64,000 bases of DNA from Microbacterium sp. MYb62 (GTDB lineage Bacteria > Actinomycetota > Actinomycetes > Actinomycetales > Microbacteriaceae): contig NZ_PCOY01000005.1 in the NCBI RefSeq assembly GCF_002979475.1, positions 62,001-126,000 of the forward strand, read 5' to 3'. Of this stretch, positions 51,375 through 59,781 are shown one piece after another (the stretch's first letter is position 1; every line of letters begins with the position of its first letter). The position numbers were made by a program, and so were the translations under genes. Below the pieces are notes generated by a model that searched no databases, was not told where the DNA came from, and saw only the letters and a program-made list of their open reading frames with translations.

Positions 51375-52724
51375 GTGGGACCCACAACAATCGCCGTGCA
51401 GCGAAAGCGACCCTGGATGGTCGCCTTCCTCGGTATCCTCATGGCGCTCACCGCGTTCCTGTTCATACCGCCCTCTCCGGCTGCGGCCGAGACGACGGAC
51501 GACGGGCAGGAGGTCACGGAGTTCTACTTCGCCGGTGTCGTCACCTTCGACGATCAACCCGTCGAGGGCGTCGTCATGTCGATCGACGGCAAGGGCTTCA
51601 AGGGCGAGACCGAGACCGATGCCGACGGCAAGTGGCGTCTCTACGTGCCGGACAAGGCGACCTACACCCTGACGGTCGATGAGGAGAGCCTCCCCGACGG
51701 TGTGATCGTCGACGCGAGCCAGCTGCCGCCGGGAACCCAGCCGATCGCGGGGACCACCGCCTCGTTCGAGGTCGAGTTCGGTCTCACCGGCACCAAGATC
51801 ATGAACCTCTTCCTCGGCGAAGGCGAACGCATGACCGTGTCGTTCATCGACCAGCTGCTCTCTCGGCTCGTCGGCGGCATCAACTTCGGCCTGCTGTTGG
51901 CACTCGCCTCGATGGGCGCGGCGCTCATCTACGGCACCACGCGACTGTCGAACTTCGCGCACGCGGAGATGGTGACGTGGGGTGGGCTGGTCGCGCTCGT
52001 CGTCACCAGCTTCTGGCACCTCCCGCTGTGGCTCGGCATCGCGGCGGCCGTGATCGGAGGAGGCCTGCTCGGCTGGGGCCTCGACGCCGGGATCTGGCGT
52101 CCGCTGCGGCGTCGAGGACTCGGGGTCGTACAGCTGATGATCGTCAGCATCGGACTCTCGCTCGCCCTGCGCTACACCTTCCAGTACATCATCGGGGGCG
52201 GCACCCGGCAGCTTCCCGGCGCCAGTCCCACGCCGATCCAGTTCGGGCCGATCTCGCTGTCGTACATCGACATCATCGCCATGAGCGTGAGCATCGTCGT
52301 CATCGTCGCGGTCGCCTTCTTCCTGACCCGCACCCGCATCGGCAAGGCCACCCGCGCCATCTCCGACAACCCGCAGCTCGCGGCCGCCTCCGGCATCGAC
52401 GTCGATCGGGTGGTCCGCTACGTCTGGATCCTCTCCGGCGTCCTCGCCGCGATCTCCGGCATCCTCTGGGCGTACTTCCGCCCCGGTGTGAAGTGGGACA
52501 TGGGCATGCAGATGCTGCTGCTGATCTTCGCGGCGATCACCCTGGGCGGGCTCGGGACCGCGTTCGGCGCACTCCTCGGCTCGCTCATCGTCGGGATCGC
52601 CGTCGAGGTGTCGACCCTGTGGATCCCCTCCGATCTGAAGTACGCGAGCGCCCTGGTCGTGCTCATCGTGATCCTCCTCGTGAGACCTCAAGGTCTGCTC
52701 GGACGCAGGGAAAGGTTGGGCTGA
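51375..52724 (+). CDS. livH: Branched-chain amino acid ABC permease LivH with extra N-terminal domain
   Basis: A 449-residue permease. Residues about 155-449 are a normal LivH (NFGLLLALASMGAALIYG opening, HAEMVTWGGLVALV, RAISDNPQLAAASGID, the cytoplasmic EAA-like loop, and VRPQGLLGRRERLG end). Before it lies an unusual extension: a signal-like helix (MVAFLGILMALTAFLFIPPS), then an extracytoplasmic beta-sandwich of the carboxypeptidase-regulatory/Ig type (GVVTFDDQPVEGVVMSIDGK, TETDADGKWRLYVPDKATYT, about 50-130). The extension should sit outside the membrane next to the binding protein. GTG 51375 has GGAGG four bases upstream. First of the livHMGF operon. Confidence 0.9.
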   Translation: MGPTTIAVQRKRPWMVAFLGILMALTAFLFIPPSPAAAETTDDGQEVTEFYFAGVVTFDDQPVEGVVMSIDGKGFKGETETDADGKWRLYVPDKATYTLTVDEESLPDGVIVDASQLPPGTQPIAGTTASFEVEFGLTGTKIMNLFLGEGERMTVSFIDQLLSRLVGGINFGLLLALASMGAALIYGTTRLSNFAHAEMVTWGGLVALVVTSFWHLPLWLGIAAAVIGGGLLGWGLDAGIWRPLRRRGLGVVQLMIVSIGLSLALRYTFQYIIGGGTRQLPGASPTPIQFGPISLSYIDIIAMSVSIVVIVAVAFFLTRTRIGKATRAISDNPQLAAASGIDVDRVVRYVWILSGVLAAISGILWAYFRPGVKWDMGMQMLLLIFAAITLGGLGTAFGALLGSLIVGIAVEVSTLWIPSDLKYASALVVLIVILLVRPQGLLGRRERLG

Positions 52725-52728
52725 CGCC

Positions 52729-53706
52729 ATGGACTTCGGAAGCATCTTCTCCAACACCGCCACGTACCTCTTCAGCCCGGTCACCATCGCCTACGCGCTG
52801 GCCGCGACCGGTCTGGCCGTGCACTTCGGCTATGCCGGGCTGCTCAACTTCGGCATGGCCGCCTTCATGGCGATCGGCGGCTACGGCTACGCCATCTCCG
52901 TGCTGACCTTCGGCCTCCCCTGGTGGATCGGCATGCTGATCGGGCTCGTGGGTGGCGCGCTCTTCGCCGTCATCCTGGGTATCCCGACGCTGCGGCTGCG
53001 CGCCGACTATCTCGCGATCGCGACGATCGCGGCGGGCGAGATCGTGCGCCTGCTGTTCACCACCCAGGTGTTCGACGAGTACACCAACTCCGCCGACGGT
53101 CTCGCGCAGTTCAACGGCGGTTTCCGCGACGCGAATCCCTTCCCGCCCGGCACCTACGGGTTCGGCCCGTGGACGTACAGCGCGAACGACCTGTGGAACC
53201 GCGTGTTCGGTCTTCTCGTCCTCGCTCTGGCGGTGCTGCTGGTGTGGGCGCTGATGCGCAGCCCGTGGGGTCGCGTCCTCAAGGGCATCCGCGAGGACGA
53301 GGACGCCGTGCGGTCGCTCGGCAAGAACGTCTTCGCGTACAAGATGCAGGCCCTCGTCGTCGGCGGCGTGATCGGCGCGGCGGGCGGCATCGTGTTCGTC
53401 CTCCCCTCGGCGGTCGTTCCCGGCAGCTACTCGACGTCGCTGACGTTCTTCCTGTGGACCATCCTGCTTCTCGGCGGTGCGGCCACGGTGCTCGGACCGA
53501 CGCTCGGCGCCGTGCTCTTCTGGGTGGTGTTCGCCTTCATGGCCAACCTGCTCCCCTCCATGGCGAAGGCCGGTCTGCTGCCGATGTCCGACAGCCAGGC
53601 TTCGACGATGGTGTTCATCTTCGTCGGCATCGCCCTCATGCTGCTCGTGATCTTCCGCCCACAGGGCATCCTCGGAGACAAGAGGGAGATGACCTTTGTC
53701 AAGTGA
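52729..53706 (+). CDS. livM: Branched-chain amino acid ABC permease LivM
   Basis: A 325-residue permease with eight or so helices; GYAGLLNFGMAAFMAIGGYG (about 30-50) and the cytoplasmic loop RVLKGIREDEDAVRSLGKNVF (about 182-202) are LivM signatures, and the C-terminus IFRPQGILGDKREM is typical. It starts four bases after livH and overlaps livG by 11 bases. Confidence 0.94.
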   Translation: MDFGSIFSNTATYLFSPVTIAYALAATGLAVHFGYAGLLNFGMAAFMAIGGYGYAISVLTFGLPWWIGMLIGLVGGALFAVILGIPTLRLRADYLAIATIAAGEIVRLLFTTQVFDEYTNSADGLAQFNGGFRDANPFPPGTYGFGPWTYSANDLWNRVFGLLVLALAVLLVWALMRSPWGRVLKGIREDEDAVRSLGKNVFAYKMQALVVGGVIGAAGGIVFVLPSAVVPGSYSTSLTFFLWTILLLGGAATVLGPTLGAVLFWVVFAFMANLLPSMAKAGLLPMSDSQASTMVFIFVGIALMLLVIFRPQGILGDKREMTFVK

Positions 53707-54745
53707 ACTGACCCCCGACGCGGTCCCCGAATCCGTCGAGGAGACGGCGACCGTCGCCCCCTCGACGGGGAGCATCCGACGCCCGAAGACGACCGGCCTG
53801 ACGAAGGGCGAGGTCAAGCCGGGAGTCGCCAAGGTCGATCCGATCCTCATCGCGGATGCGGTCCAGCGCCGATTCGGCGGGCTGATGGCCGTCGACGTCG
53901 ACCACCTCGAAGTGCCCCGCGGTGCGATCACGGCACTGATCGGGCCCAACGGAGCGGGCAAGACCACCCTGTTCAACCTGCTGTGCGGATTCGACAAGCC
54001 CAACAGCGGAACCTGGTCGTTCGACGGTACGAGCCTCTCGGGCGTCCCCTCGTTCAAGGTGGCCAGGATGGGCCAGGTCCGCACCTTCCAGCTGACCAAG
54101 TCGCTCTCGCTGCTCACCGTCCTCGAGAACATGAAGCTCGGAGCCCCGCATCAGCGCGGCGAGGGTTTCTGGTCCAGCCTGTTCCCCTTCCTGTGGAGGG
54201 CGCAGGACACCGAGATCGAGGGCAAGGCGCGGGAGCTGCTGACGCGCTTCAAGCTCGACGCCAAGGAGAAGGACTTCGCGGCCTCGCTCTCGGGCGGTCA
54301 GCGCAAGCTCCTCGAGATGGCCAGGGCCCTGATGAGCGACCCGACGCTGGTGATGCTCGACGAGCCCATGGCCGGCGTCAACCCCGCGCTCACACAGTCC
54401 CTCCTCGACCACATCCTCGATCTGAAGGAGCAGGGGATGACGGTGCTGTTCGTCGAGCACGACATGCACATGGTCCGCCACATCGCGGACTGGGTGATCG
54501 TGATGGCCGAGGGGCGCGTGGTCGCGGAGGGACCTCCCGACGAGGTCATGGAGAATCCCGCGGTCGTCGACGCCTACCTCGGCGCCCATCAGGACGTCGA
54601 CCTCGGCGCGGTCACGGGACGCATCCCCGTCATCGAGGATGCCGCCGCCATCCGACTCCGCGAGAAGATCGAAGCAGAGGCCGAGGCGGAGCTCGAGGCG
54701 ACGATCGAGAACGAATCCGGTACCGACGGGAAGGGCGCCGCATGA
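53696..54745 (+). CDS. livG: Branched-chain amino acid ABC ATPase LivG
   Basis: A 349-residue ATPase: Walker A LIGPNGAGKTTLFNLL (about 81-96), signature SLSGGQRKLLEMARALM, Walker B LVMLDEPMAGVNPAL and H-loop FVEHDMHMV. It is longer than usual LivG (about 255): the N-terminal 50 residues (ending TTGLTKGEVKPGV) and the C-terminal 50 (an acidic helix EAEAEAELEATIENES) are additions without recognised motifs. It starts at a TTG (53696) inside livM with GGGAG upstream, and its stop overlaps the livF ATG as ATGA. Confidence 0.94.
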   Translation: MSSELTPDAVPESVEETATVAPSTGSIRRPKTTGLTKGEVKPGVAKVDPILIADAVQRRFGGLMAVDVDHLEVPRGAITALIGPNGAGKTTLFNLLCGFDKPNSGTWSFDGTSLSGVPSFKVARMGQVRTFQLTKSLSLLTVLENMKLGAPHQRGEGFWSSLFPFLWRAQDTEIEGKARELLTRFKLDAKEKDFAASLSGGQRKLLEMARALMSDPTLVMLDEPMAGVNPALTQSLLDHILDLKEQGMTVLFVEHDMHMVRHIADWVIVMAEGRVVAEGPPDEVMENPAVVDAYLGAHQDVDLGAVTGRIPVIEDAAAIRLREKIEAEAEAELEATIENESGTDGKGAA

Positions 54746-55515
54746 GCGCGGAAAAGCCGACGAATGCCCCACAGACCGCACGCCAGGACGATGTGGTGGT
54801 GCAGCTGACCGACGTCCACGCCGGCTACCTTCCGGGCGTGAACATCCTCAACGGGGCGAACCTCGTGGCCCGCCAGGGCGAGCTGATCGGCATCATCGGA
54901 CCGAACGGCGCCGGCAAGTCGACCCTGCTGAAGGCGATCTTCGGGCTGGTCAACGTGCGCAGCGGTGGCATCACCGTGAACGGCGAGAGCATCGTCGGGC
55001 TGAAGGCCGACAAGCTCGTCAAGCGCGGGGTCGCGTTCGTGCCCCAGACGAACAACGTCTTCCCGTCGCTGTCGATCGAGGAGAACCTGCAGATGGGGCT
55101 CTACCAGAATCCGAAGATCTATCCGGAGCGGCTCGAGTTCGTCACCGGCATCTTCGCCGAGCTGGGCAAGCGCCTCAAGCAGCGCGCAGGCTCCCTCTCC
55201 GGCGGTGAGCGGCAGATGGTCGCGATGTCGCGCGCGCTGATGATGGATCCCTCGGTGCTGCTGCTCGACGAGCCCTCGGCCGGCCTGTCCCCCGTGCGCC
55301 AGGATGACGCGTTCATCCGTGTCTCCGACATCAACAAGGCCGGCGTGACGACGATCATGGTCGAGCAGAACGCCCGGCGCTGCCTGCAGATCTGCGACCG
55401 CGGCTATGTGCTCGACCAGGGCAGGGACGCCCACGAGGGAACGGGACGGGATCTGCTGAACGACCCGAAGGTCATCGGGCTCTACCTCGGCACACTCGGC
55501 ACGGACGCCGCCTGA
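54742..55515 (+). CDS. livF: Branched-chain amino acid ABC ATPase LivF
   Basis: A 257-residue ATPase: Walker A IIGPNGAGKSTLLKAIFG (about 51-68), Q-loop FVPQTNNVFPSLSIEENL, signature SLSGGERQMVAMSRALMMD, Walker B VLLLDEPSAGLSP, H-loop-like switch MVEQNARRCLQICD (Gln in place of His as is usual in LivF). The C-terminus DLLNDPKVIGLYLGTL is characteristic. Last gene of the operon, followed by a strong terminator. Confidence 0.95.
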   Translation: MSAEKPTNAPQTARQDDVVVQLTDVHAGYLPGVNILNGANLVARQGELIGIIGPNGAGKSTLLKAIFGLVNVRSGGITVNGESIVGLKADKLVKRGVAFVPQTNNVFPSLSIEENLQMGLYQNPKIYPERLEFVTGIFAELGKRLKQRAGSLSGGERQMVAMSRALMMDPSVLLLDEPSAGLSPVRQDDAFIRVSDINKAGVTTIMVEQNARRCLQICDRGYVLDQGRDAHEGTGRDLLNDPKVIGLYLGTLGTDAA

Positions 55516-55536
55516 CCCGCAGCCCCGCACCACGAG

Positions 55537-55570
55537 GAAGGCCCCGGATGCTGGTGCATCCGGGGCCTTC
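55537..55570. terminator. Bidirectional terminator, livF / livJ
   Basis: A perfect 15-base-pair stem (55537-55551 with 55556-55570) with a TGGT loop between the convergent liv operon and the binding-protein gene. The stem contains CCGGATGC/GCATCCGG. Confidence 0.88.
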
Positions 55571-55581
55571 TCCGTGTGTGA

Positions 55582-56853
55582 TCAGTTCGTGCGCGTGATC
55601 AGGTTGTCCGCGCCGTACTTGTACGTTCCGATCGAGGCGCCCTGCGGGTCGCCGTTCTCGTCGAACGTGATCTCGCCGGAGTAGCCGTCGTAGTCGGCCG
55701 TGCCTCCGTCGTTGATGATCTTCGCGCAGTCGGCGAAGCTGGTGCACTTCTCACCGTCGCCGCTGCCGCCGGAGACCTCGGCCATCTTGGCCGCGATGTC
55801 CGCGCCCTCGGTGGAGCCGGCGGCGAGAGAGGCCAGCGCGACGAGCACGACGGCGTCGTATGCCTCGGCCGCGTACGTGAAGTCGTTCACCTCGGGGTTG
55901 CCCTCGCCGGTCCAGTAGGCCTGGAGACGGTCGGTGAAGTCATCCTCGAGCGCCGGGCCCGGCTTGGTGCCCTGGGCACCCTCGAGCGAGAACGGGAAGT
56001 TCGTGTCGGGCGACGAGCCGTAGTCGGACAGGTTGCCGTCGACCATGTAGAACTTGTCGGGCGAGATGCCGGCGTTCACCAGCAGCGGCGCGATGGTCTT
56101 GAACTGGTCGAACGACACGATCGCGACGGCATCCGGGTTCTCGGCCTTGATCGTCTCGACCTGGGCGTCGAACTGACCGTCACCGACGTTGTACGCCGCG
56201 CTCGCGACGACCTCGCCGCCGGCGCCCTCGAACGTCGCCTTGATGTTGTCGAAGAGGCCGGTGCCGTAGGCGTCGTTCTGGTAGATGACGCCGAGGGTCT
56301 TGTGTCCGTCCTCGGCGATCAGGTTGCCGAGCACCTCGCCCTGCAGCAGGTCGCTGGGTGCGGTGCGGAAGTAGAGGCCGTTGTCATCCCAGTCGGTGAA
56401 GTCGGGGCCCGTGTTCGACGCCGAGATCTGGAGGATTCCCGCGCTCACGTTGCCGTCGAGGATGAGGCGGGAGACGCCGGATGCCGCAGCGCCGACGATG
56501 GCCGTCACACCGGCGCCCTGGAGCTTGGTGATCGAGGTCTCGTAGGCCTTGGTGTCGGTGTCGCCCTCGTCTTCGGCCGTCAGGTCGATGGTCACACCGG
56601 CGGCGGCGTCGTTGACCTCCTGGACCGCGAGTCCGACGCCGGATTCCATGGGCGGTCCGAGGAACGACAGCGAACCGGTCTGCGGAAGCAGCGAGCCGAG
56701 CTTCAGCGTCAGGTCGGCGGCCGGCTTGTCGCTGCCGCCGCTCGGCTCCGCGCTCGGTGTGCTGCTGCAGCCGGCGATGACGATGGCGGATGCGCTGAGC
56801 AGCGCGATCCCGGCGAAGACCTTCGCGGTGCGCGAGCCCTTCAATGCGTTCAT
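55582..56853 (-). CDS. livJ: Branched-chain amino acid-binding lipoprotein
   Basis: Extracytoplasmic receptor for the livHMGF transporter: 423 residues with a signal helix and lipobox IAGC (FAGIALLSASAIVIAGCSS), then a Ser/Pro/Gly linker and a type I periplasmic-binding fold of the Leu/Ile/Val family (LGSLLPQTGSLSFLGPPMES, ITKLQGAGVTAIVGAAASGV, LGVIYQNDAYGTGLFDNIKA). It is encoded on the opposite strand, convergent with the transporter, and has its own upstream region with two inverted repeats. GGGAGC precedes the ATG. The symbol follows function by homology; substrate specificity within branched-chain or other amino acids is not proven. Confidence 0.93.
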   Translation of the reverse strand: MNALKGSRTAKVFAGIALLSASAIVIAGCSSTPSAEPSGGSDKPAADLTLKLGSLLPQTGSLSFLGPPMESGVGLAVQEVNDAAAGVTIDLTAEDEGDTDTKAYETSITKLQGAGVTAIVGAAASGVSRLILDGNVSAGILQISASNTGPDFTDWDDNGLYFRTAPSDLLQGEVLGNLIAEDGHKTLGVIYQNDAYGTGLFDNIKATFEGAGGEVVASAAYNVGDGQFDAQVETIKAENPDAVAIVSFDQFKTIAPLLVNAGISPDKFYMVDGNLSDYGSSPDTNFPFSLEGAQGTKPGPALEDDFTDRLQAYWTGEGNPEVNDFTYAAEAYDAVVLVALASLAAGSTEGADIAAKMAEVSGGSGDGEKCTSFADCAKIINDGGTADYDGYSGEITFDENGDPQGASIGTYKYGADNLITRTN

Positions 56854-56880
56854 GATGCTCCCTTGCGTAACTGAACGTGG

Positions 56881-56915
56881 ATTGTGACCACAATCGGGTG
56901 CTCTAACACTAGAGC
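56881..56915. promoter_or_regulatory. Two adjacent inverted repeats upstream of livJ
   Basis: ATTGTG-AC-CACAAT (56881-56894) and GCTCTA-ACAC-TAGAGC (56900-56915), each with perfect 6-base arms. The second covers a TAGTGT box on the minus strand that could be the livJ -10 element, so these look like operators. Confidence 0.5.
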
Positions 56916-56997
56916 GTGACGCCCGCGCACAGGGGGTGCAAGTATCTCGGTGCGTTAACGATCCGACACCGGGTTTTCGGCCTGATGAGACTCGGGA

Positions 56998-57927
56998 TCA
57001 GGCTGGCTCGACCCGCGGAATCCTGCGCCCTCGACGGGCGGCGAGCAACAGGTCGACGATGAAGACCGCGATGGCGATCCAGACGATGACGAAGCCGGCC
57101 CAGCGTTCCGCCGGCATCGGCTCGTGCAGGACCACGACGCCGATGACGAACTGCATCACGGGCGTGATGAACTGGATCATCCCGATCACCGTGAGATTGA
57201 TCCTGCGCGTGCCGGCGGCGAAGAGGAGGAGCGGGACGGCCGTGGCGACCCCCGCGAAAGCCAGCAGCAGAGCATGCGGCCAGCCGCTCGTGCCCATCGT
57301 GATCGCCGTCGTCTGCGCGACGACGATCAACTGCACCACCGCGATCGGGATCAACCAGAACGACTCGAGCGTCAGGCCGCTGACGGCGTCGACCGCAGGG
57401 CCGATCTTCTTCTTGATGAGCCCGTAGACGCCGAACGATGCCGTGAGCGACAGGGCGATCCACGGGAACTCCCCGTAGGCCACGACGATCACGACGACCG
57501 CGATCGCCGCGATCCCGATGGCGGCCCACTGCAGCCTGCGGATGCGCTCCTTCAGCACGAAGACGCCCAGCAGCACGGTCGTGATCGGGTTGATGAAGTA
57601 GCCGAGGCTGGTCTCGACGACGTTCTCGCTGAGGGTTCCGATCAGGAACACCTGCCAGTTGACGTAGATGAGGACACCCGCGAGCGCCGTCCATCCCAGG
57701 AGCTTCGGCTGACGGAGGATGACGCCGAACGCCGCCCAGCCGCGCGTGACCGTGAGCAGCAGCACGCAGAAGGCGAAAGACAGCAGCACACGCCAGGCCA
57801 CGACCTCCCACGGCCCCGTCGGAACGAGCAGGAGGAAGTAGAGCGGCAGCACGCCCCAGAGGAGGTAGGCGGCTCCGGCGTAGGCGACTCCGGCGGTCTG
57901 TGTGGCACGGGTCGTCTCGGGGGGCAC
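56998..57927 (-). CDS. rarD: EamA-family transporter RarD
   Basis: A 309-residue drug/metabolite transporter with ten hydrophobic helices in two EamA halves. GVAYAGAAYLLWGVLPLYF and GTLSENVVETSLGYFINPI are hallmarks of RarD proteins, and VLHEPMPAERWAGFVIVWIA ends the second half. Substrate unknown. It starts at GTG 57927; TAGGGT exactly six bases upstream supports a leaderless start. Confidence 0.92.
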   Translation of the reverse strand: MPPETTRATQTAGVAYAGAAYLLWGVLPLYFLLLVPTGPWEVVAWRVLLSFAFCVLLLTVTRGWAAFGVILRQPKLLGWTALAGVLIYVNWQVFLIGTLSENVVETSLGYFINPITTVLLGVFVLKERIRRLQWAAIGIAAIAVVVIVVAYGEFPWIALSLTASFGVYGLIKKKIGPAVDAVSGLTLESFWLIPIAVVQLIVVAQTTAITMGTSGWPHALLLAFAGVATAVPLLLFAAGTRRINLTVIGMIQFITPVMQFVIGVVVLHEPMPAERWAGFVIVWIAIAVFIVDLLLAARRGRRIPRVEPA

Positions 57928-57933
57928 CGCACA

Positions 57934-57939
57934 ACCCTA
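57934..57939 (-). promoter_or_regulatory. -10 element TAGGGT, leaderless start
   Basis: On the minus strand TAGGGT ends six bases before the rarD GTG at 57927. Confidence 0.5.
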
Positions 57940-58020
57940 TGCCCCCACGGCCGGTGCGAACGCCCCGCTCGGGCCTCCGACGGAGTTTGGCAGGAAACGG
58001 TCGCCCCGTGGCGCTACGCA

Positions 58021-58057
58021 GAAGGGGCCCGGATGCGATGAGCATCCGGACCCCTTC
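58021..58057 (-). terminator. groES terminator
   Basis: A 16-base-pair stem with one C-A mismatch (58021-58036 with 58042-58057) and a GATGA loop, about 50 bases after the groES stop. The stem again contains the CCGGATGC/GCATCCGG core. Confidence 0.85.
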
Positions 58058-58107
58058 GAGGGCCTTGTCCCGCCCCTCCACGAGGCGCGGGAATCAGGTT
58101 CCGCAGA

Positions 58108-58404
58108 TCAGCGGACGACGACCGCCAGGACGTCGCGTGCCGACAGGACGAGGTACTCGTCTGCGCCGAACTTCACCTCGGTGCCGCCGTACTTGCTGTA
58201 CAGGACACGGTCGCCCACGGCGACGTCGATCGGAACGCGGTTGCCGTTGTCGTCGATGCGGCCGGGGCCGACAGCCACGACCTCGCCCTCCTGGGGCTTC
58301 TCCTTGGCGGTGTCGGGGATGACCAGGCCACTCGCGGTGGTCTGCTCGGCCTCGACCTGCTGGATGACGATGCGGTCCTCGAGCGGCTTGATGGAAACCG
58401 ACAC
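58108..58404 (-). CDS. groES: Co-chaperonin GroES
   Basis: A 98-residue GroES heptamer subunit: [18 protein letters not shown] opening, mobile loop [17 protein letters not shown] (about 21-37), [19 protein letters not shown] and the closing [19 protein letters not shown]. It forms the lid of GroEL. groEL is not adjacent: the gene is followed by a terminator and rarD. Regulation is clear from one CIRCE element and a CIRCE-like second site upstream (HrcA control). Confidence 0.97.
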   Translation of the reverse strand: MSVSIKPLEDRIVIQQVEAEQTTASGLVIPDTAKEKPQEGEVVAVGPGRIDDNGNRVPIDVAVGDRVLYSKYGGTEVKFGADEYLVLSARDVLAVVVR

Positions 58405-58444
58405 GGTCTACCTCTTCTTTCTTGACGCTGACACGAAAGACTTG

Positions 58445-58471
58445 TTCGCACTCTCAACCCGAGAGTGCTAA
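58445..58471. promoter_or_regulatory. CIRCE element (HrcA operator) of groES
   Basis: TTCGCACTC-N9-GAGTGCTAA, one base from the consensus TTAGCACTC-N9-GAGTGCTAA, located at the probable groES transcription start. Confidence 0.9.
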
Positions 58472-58474
58472 TCC

Positions 58475-58504
58475 AGTCTAGGCGCTCCGCTGGCACTCAC
58501 GCAA
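58475..58504 (-). promoter_or_regulatory. groES promoter
   Basis: On the minus strand TTGCGT (58504-58499) and TAGACT (58480-58475) with an 18-base spacer. The CIRCE element lies just downstream of the -10 box and the second inverted repeat overlaps the -35 box. Confidence 0.55.
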
Positions 58505-58516
58505 TGCGAGTGCCAG
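58490..58516. promoter_or_regulatory. Second CIRCE-like inverted repeat
   Basis: CTGGCACTC-N9-GAGTGCCAG: perfect 9-base arms with the CIRCE spacing and the GCACTC/GAGTGC core. It is 18 bases upstream of the first CIRCE element. Confidence 0.75.
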
Positions 58517-58550
58517 CGCGCGCCACCGTTCGCGCCCCGGTGCGGGCAAT

Positions 58551-58556
58551 TAGGCT
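58551..58556 (+). promoter_or_regulatory. -10 element TAGGCT, leaderless start
   Basis: TAGGCT ends exactly six bases before the GTG at 58563, which favours this start over the ATG at 58569 for the methyltransferase gene. Confidence 0.5.
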
Positions 58557-58562
58557 GAAGGC

Positions 58563-59774
58563 GTGGAGATGTCCGAGCTGCGCGCCCTGCTGACCCCCGC
58601 CGGTCTCGAGCTGCTCGACGCGGTCGGGCCGATCGAATCCACCGCCGACGTCGCCCGCGGCGTCTCGCGACTGCGGGCAGCCGGGCACTCCCCCGAACTC
58701 GTCTCCGCCGTCGTCGGGCAAGCGCATCTGCGATCCAAGGCGGTGGCGAAGTTCGGCCCCTTCGCCACGCGCATGCTGTTCACCCGCGCCGGACTCGAAC
58801 AGGCGACGAGGCTCGGCGTCGCCGCGCGTCACGCGCAGCGCATCCGTCATGCCGGCCTCACCGGCGTCGCCGACCTCGGCTGCGGCATCGGCGGCGACTC
58901 GCTCGCCTTCGCCGGAGCGGGGCTCGATGTGCTCGCCGTCGATGCCGACGAGGTCACAGCGGCCATCGCGGCCTACAATCTGGCCCCATTCGGCGAGAGC
59001 GCCGCGGTGCGTCACGGCACCGCGGAAGACGCCTTCGCCGCGCTGGAGGATACCGGAACGCGCGCGATCTGGATGGACCCGGCTCGACGCACGTCGGGGC
59101 ACAGCGAGACGAAGCGCGTCACCGCGGACGACTACTCCCCCTCCCTGGACTGGGCGTTCGACGTCGCTGCCCGGACCCCGACCGGCATCAAGCTCGGACC
59201 GGCGCACGACCGCGACGCGCTTCCCGCCGACGCCGAGGCACAGTGGGTGAGCGCCGACGGCAGCGTCGTCGAGCTCGTGGTCTGGAGCGGGGCCCTCGCC
59301 AGAGAAGGCGTGCGGCGCGCGGCTCTCGTGATCCGCGACGACCGCTCGCACGAGCTCACCGCGCCCGCGGATGCCGTCGACGAGCCGGTGCGCGAGCTCG
59401 GTGCCTTCCTGCACGAGCCGGACGGCGCCGTCATCCGCGCGCGCCTCATCGGCGATGTCGCGCGGAGCCTCGATGCCGGGATGCTCGACGAGCACATCGC
59501 CTACCTGACATCGGACGCCGCGCTGACGAGTCCGTTCGTGCAATCGTTCCGCGTGCGCGAGACCCTGCCCGCGAACCCCAAGGCCATCAGCGCCGCGCTG
59601 AAGGCGAACGGGATCGGACGCCTGGAGATCAAGAAGCGCGGGGTCGACGTCGACCCCGCCGCCTTCCGCAGGAAACTGGTGCTGCGCGGCGACCAGGAGG
59701 CGACGCTGATCCTCGCTCGGATCGGCGACCAGCGTCGGGCGATCCTCGCCGACCGGGTGCCCGCCCCGAGCTGA
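58563..59774 (+). CDS. Class I SAM-dependent methyltransferase, THUMP-like C-terminus
   Basis: A 403-residue Rossmann methyltransferase. After an N-terminal helical region (about 1-95), the SAM-binding motif is GVADLGCGIGGDSLAFAGAG (about 100-119) followed by LAVDADEVTAAIAAYN; WMDPARRTSG (about 160-169) occupies the motif IV position (D-P-P-like). The C-terminal part (IKKRGVDVDPAAFRRKL, about 352-368) matches the THUMP-like domain seen in this actinobacterial family. An RNA substrate is likely but unproven. It is divergent from groES and starts leaderless at GTG 58563. Confidence 0.85.
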   Translation: MEMSELRALLTPAGLELLDAVGPIESTADVARGVSRLRAAGHSPELVSAVVGQAHLRSKAVAKFGPFATRMLFTRAGLEQATRLGVAARHAQRIRHAGLTGVADLGCGIGGDSLAFAGAGLDVLAVDADEVTAAIAAYNLAPFGESAAVRHGTAEDAFAALEDTGTRAIWMDPARRTSGHSETKRVTADDYSPSLDWAFDVAARTPTGIKLGPAHDRDALPADAEAQWVSADGSVVELVVWSGALAREGVRRAALVIRDDRSHELTAPADAVDEPVRELGAFLHEPDGAVIRARLIGDVARSLDAGMLDEHIAYLTSDAALTSPFVQSFRVRETLPANPKAISAALKANGIGRLEIKKRGVDVDPAAFRRKLVLRGDQEATLILARIGDQRRAILADRVPAPS

Positions 59775-59781
59775 TCGACGC

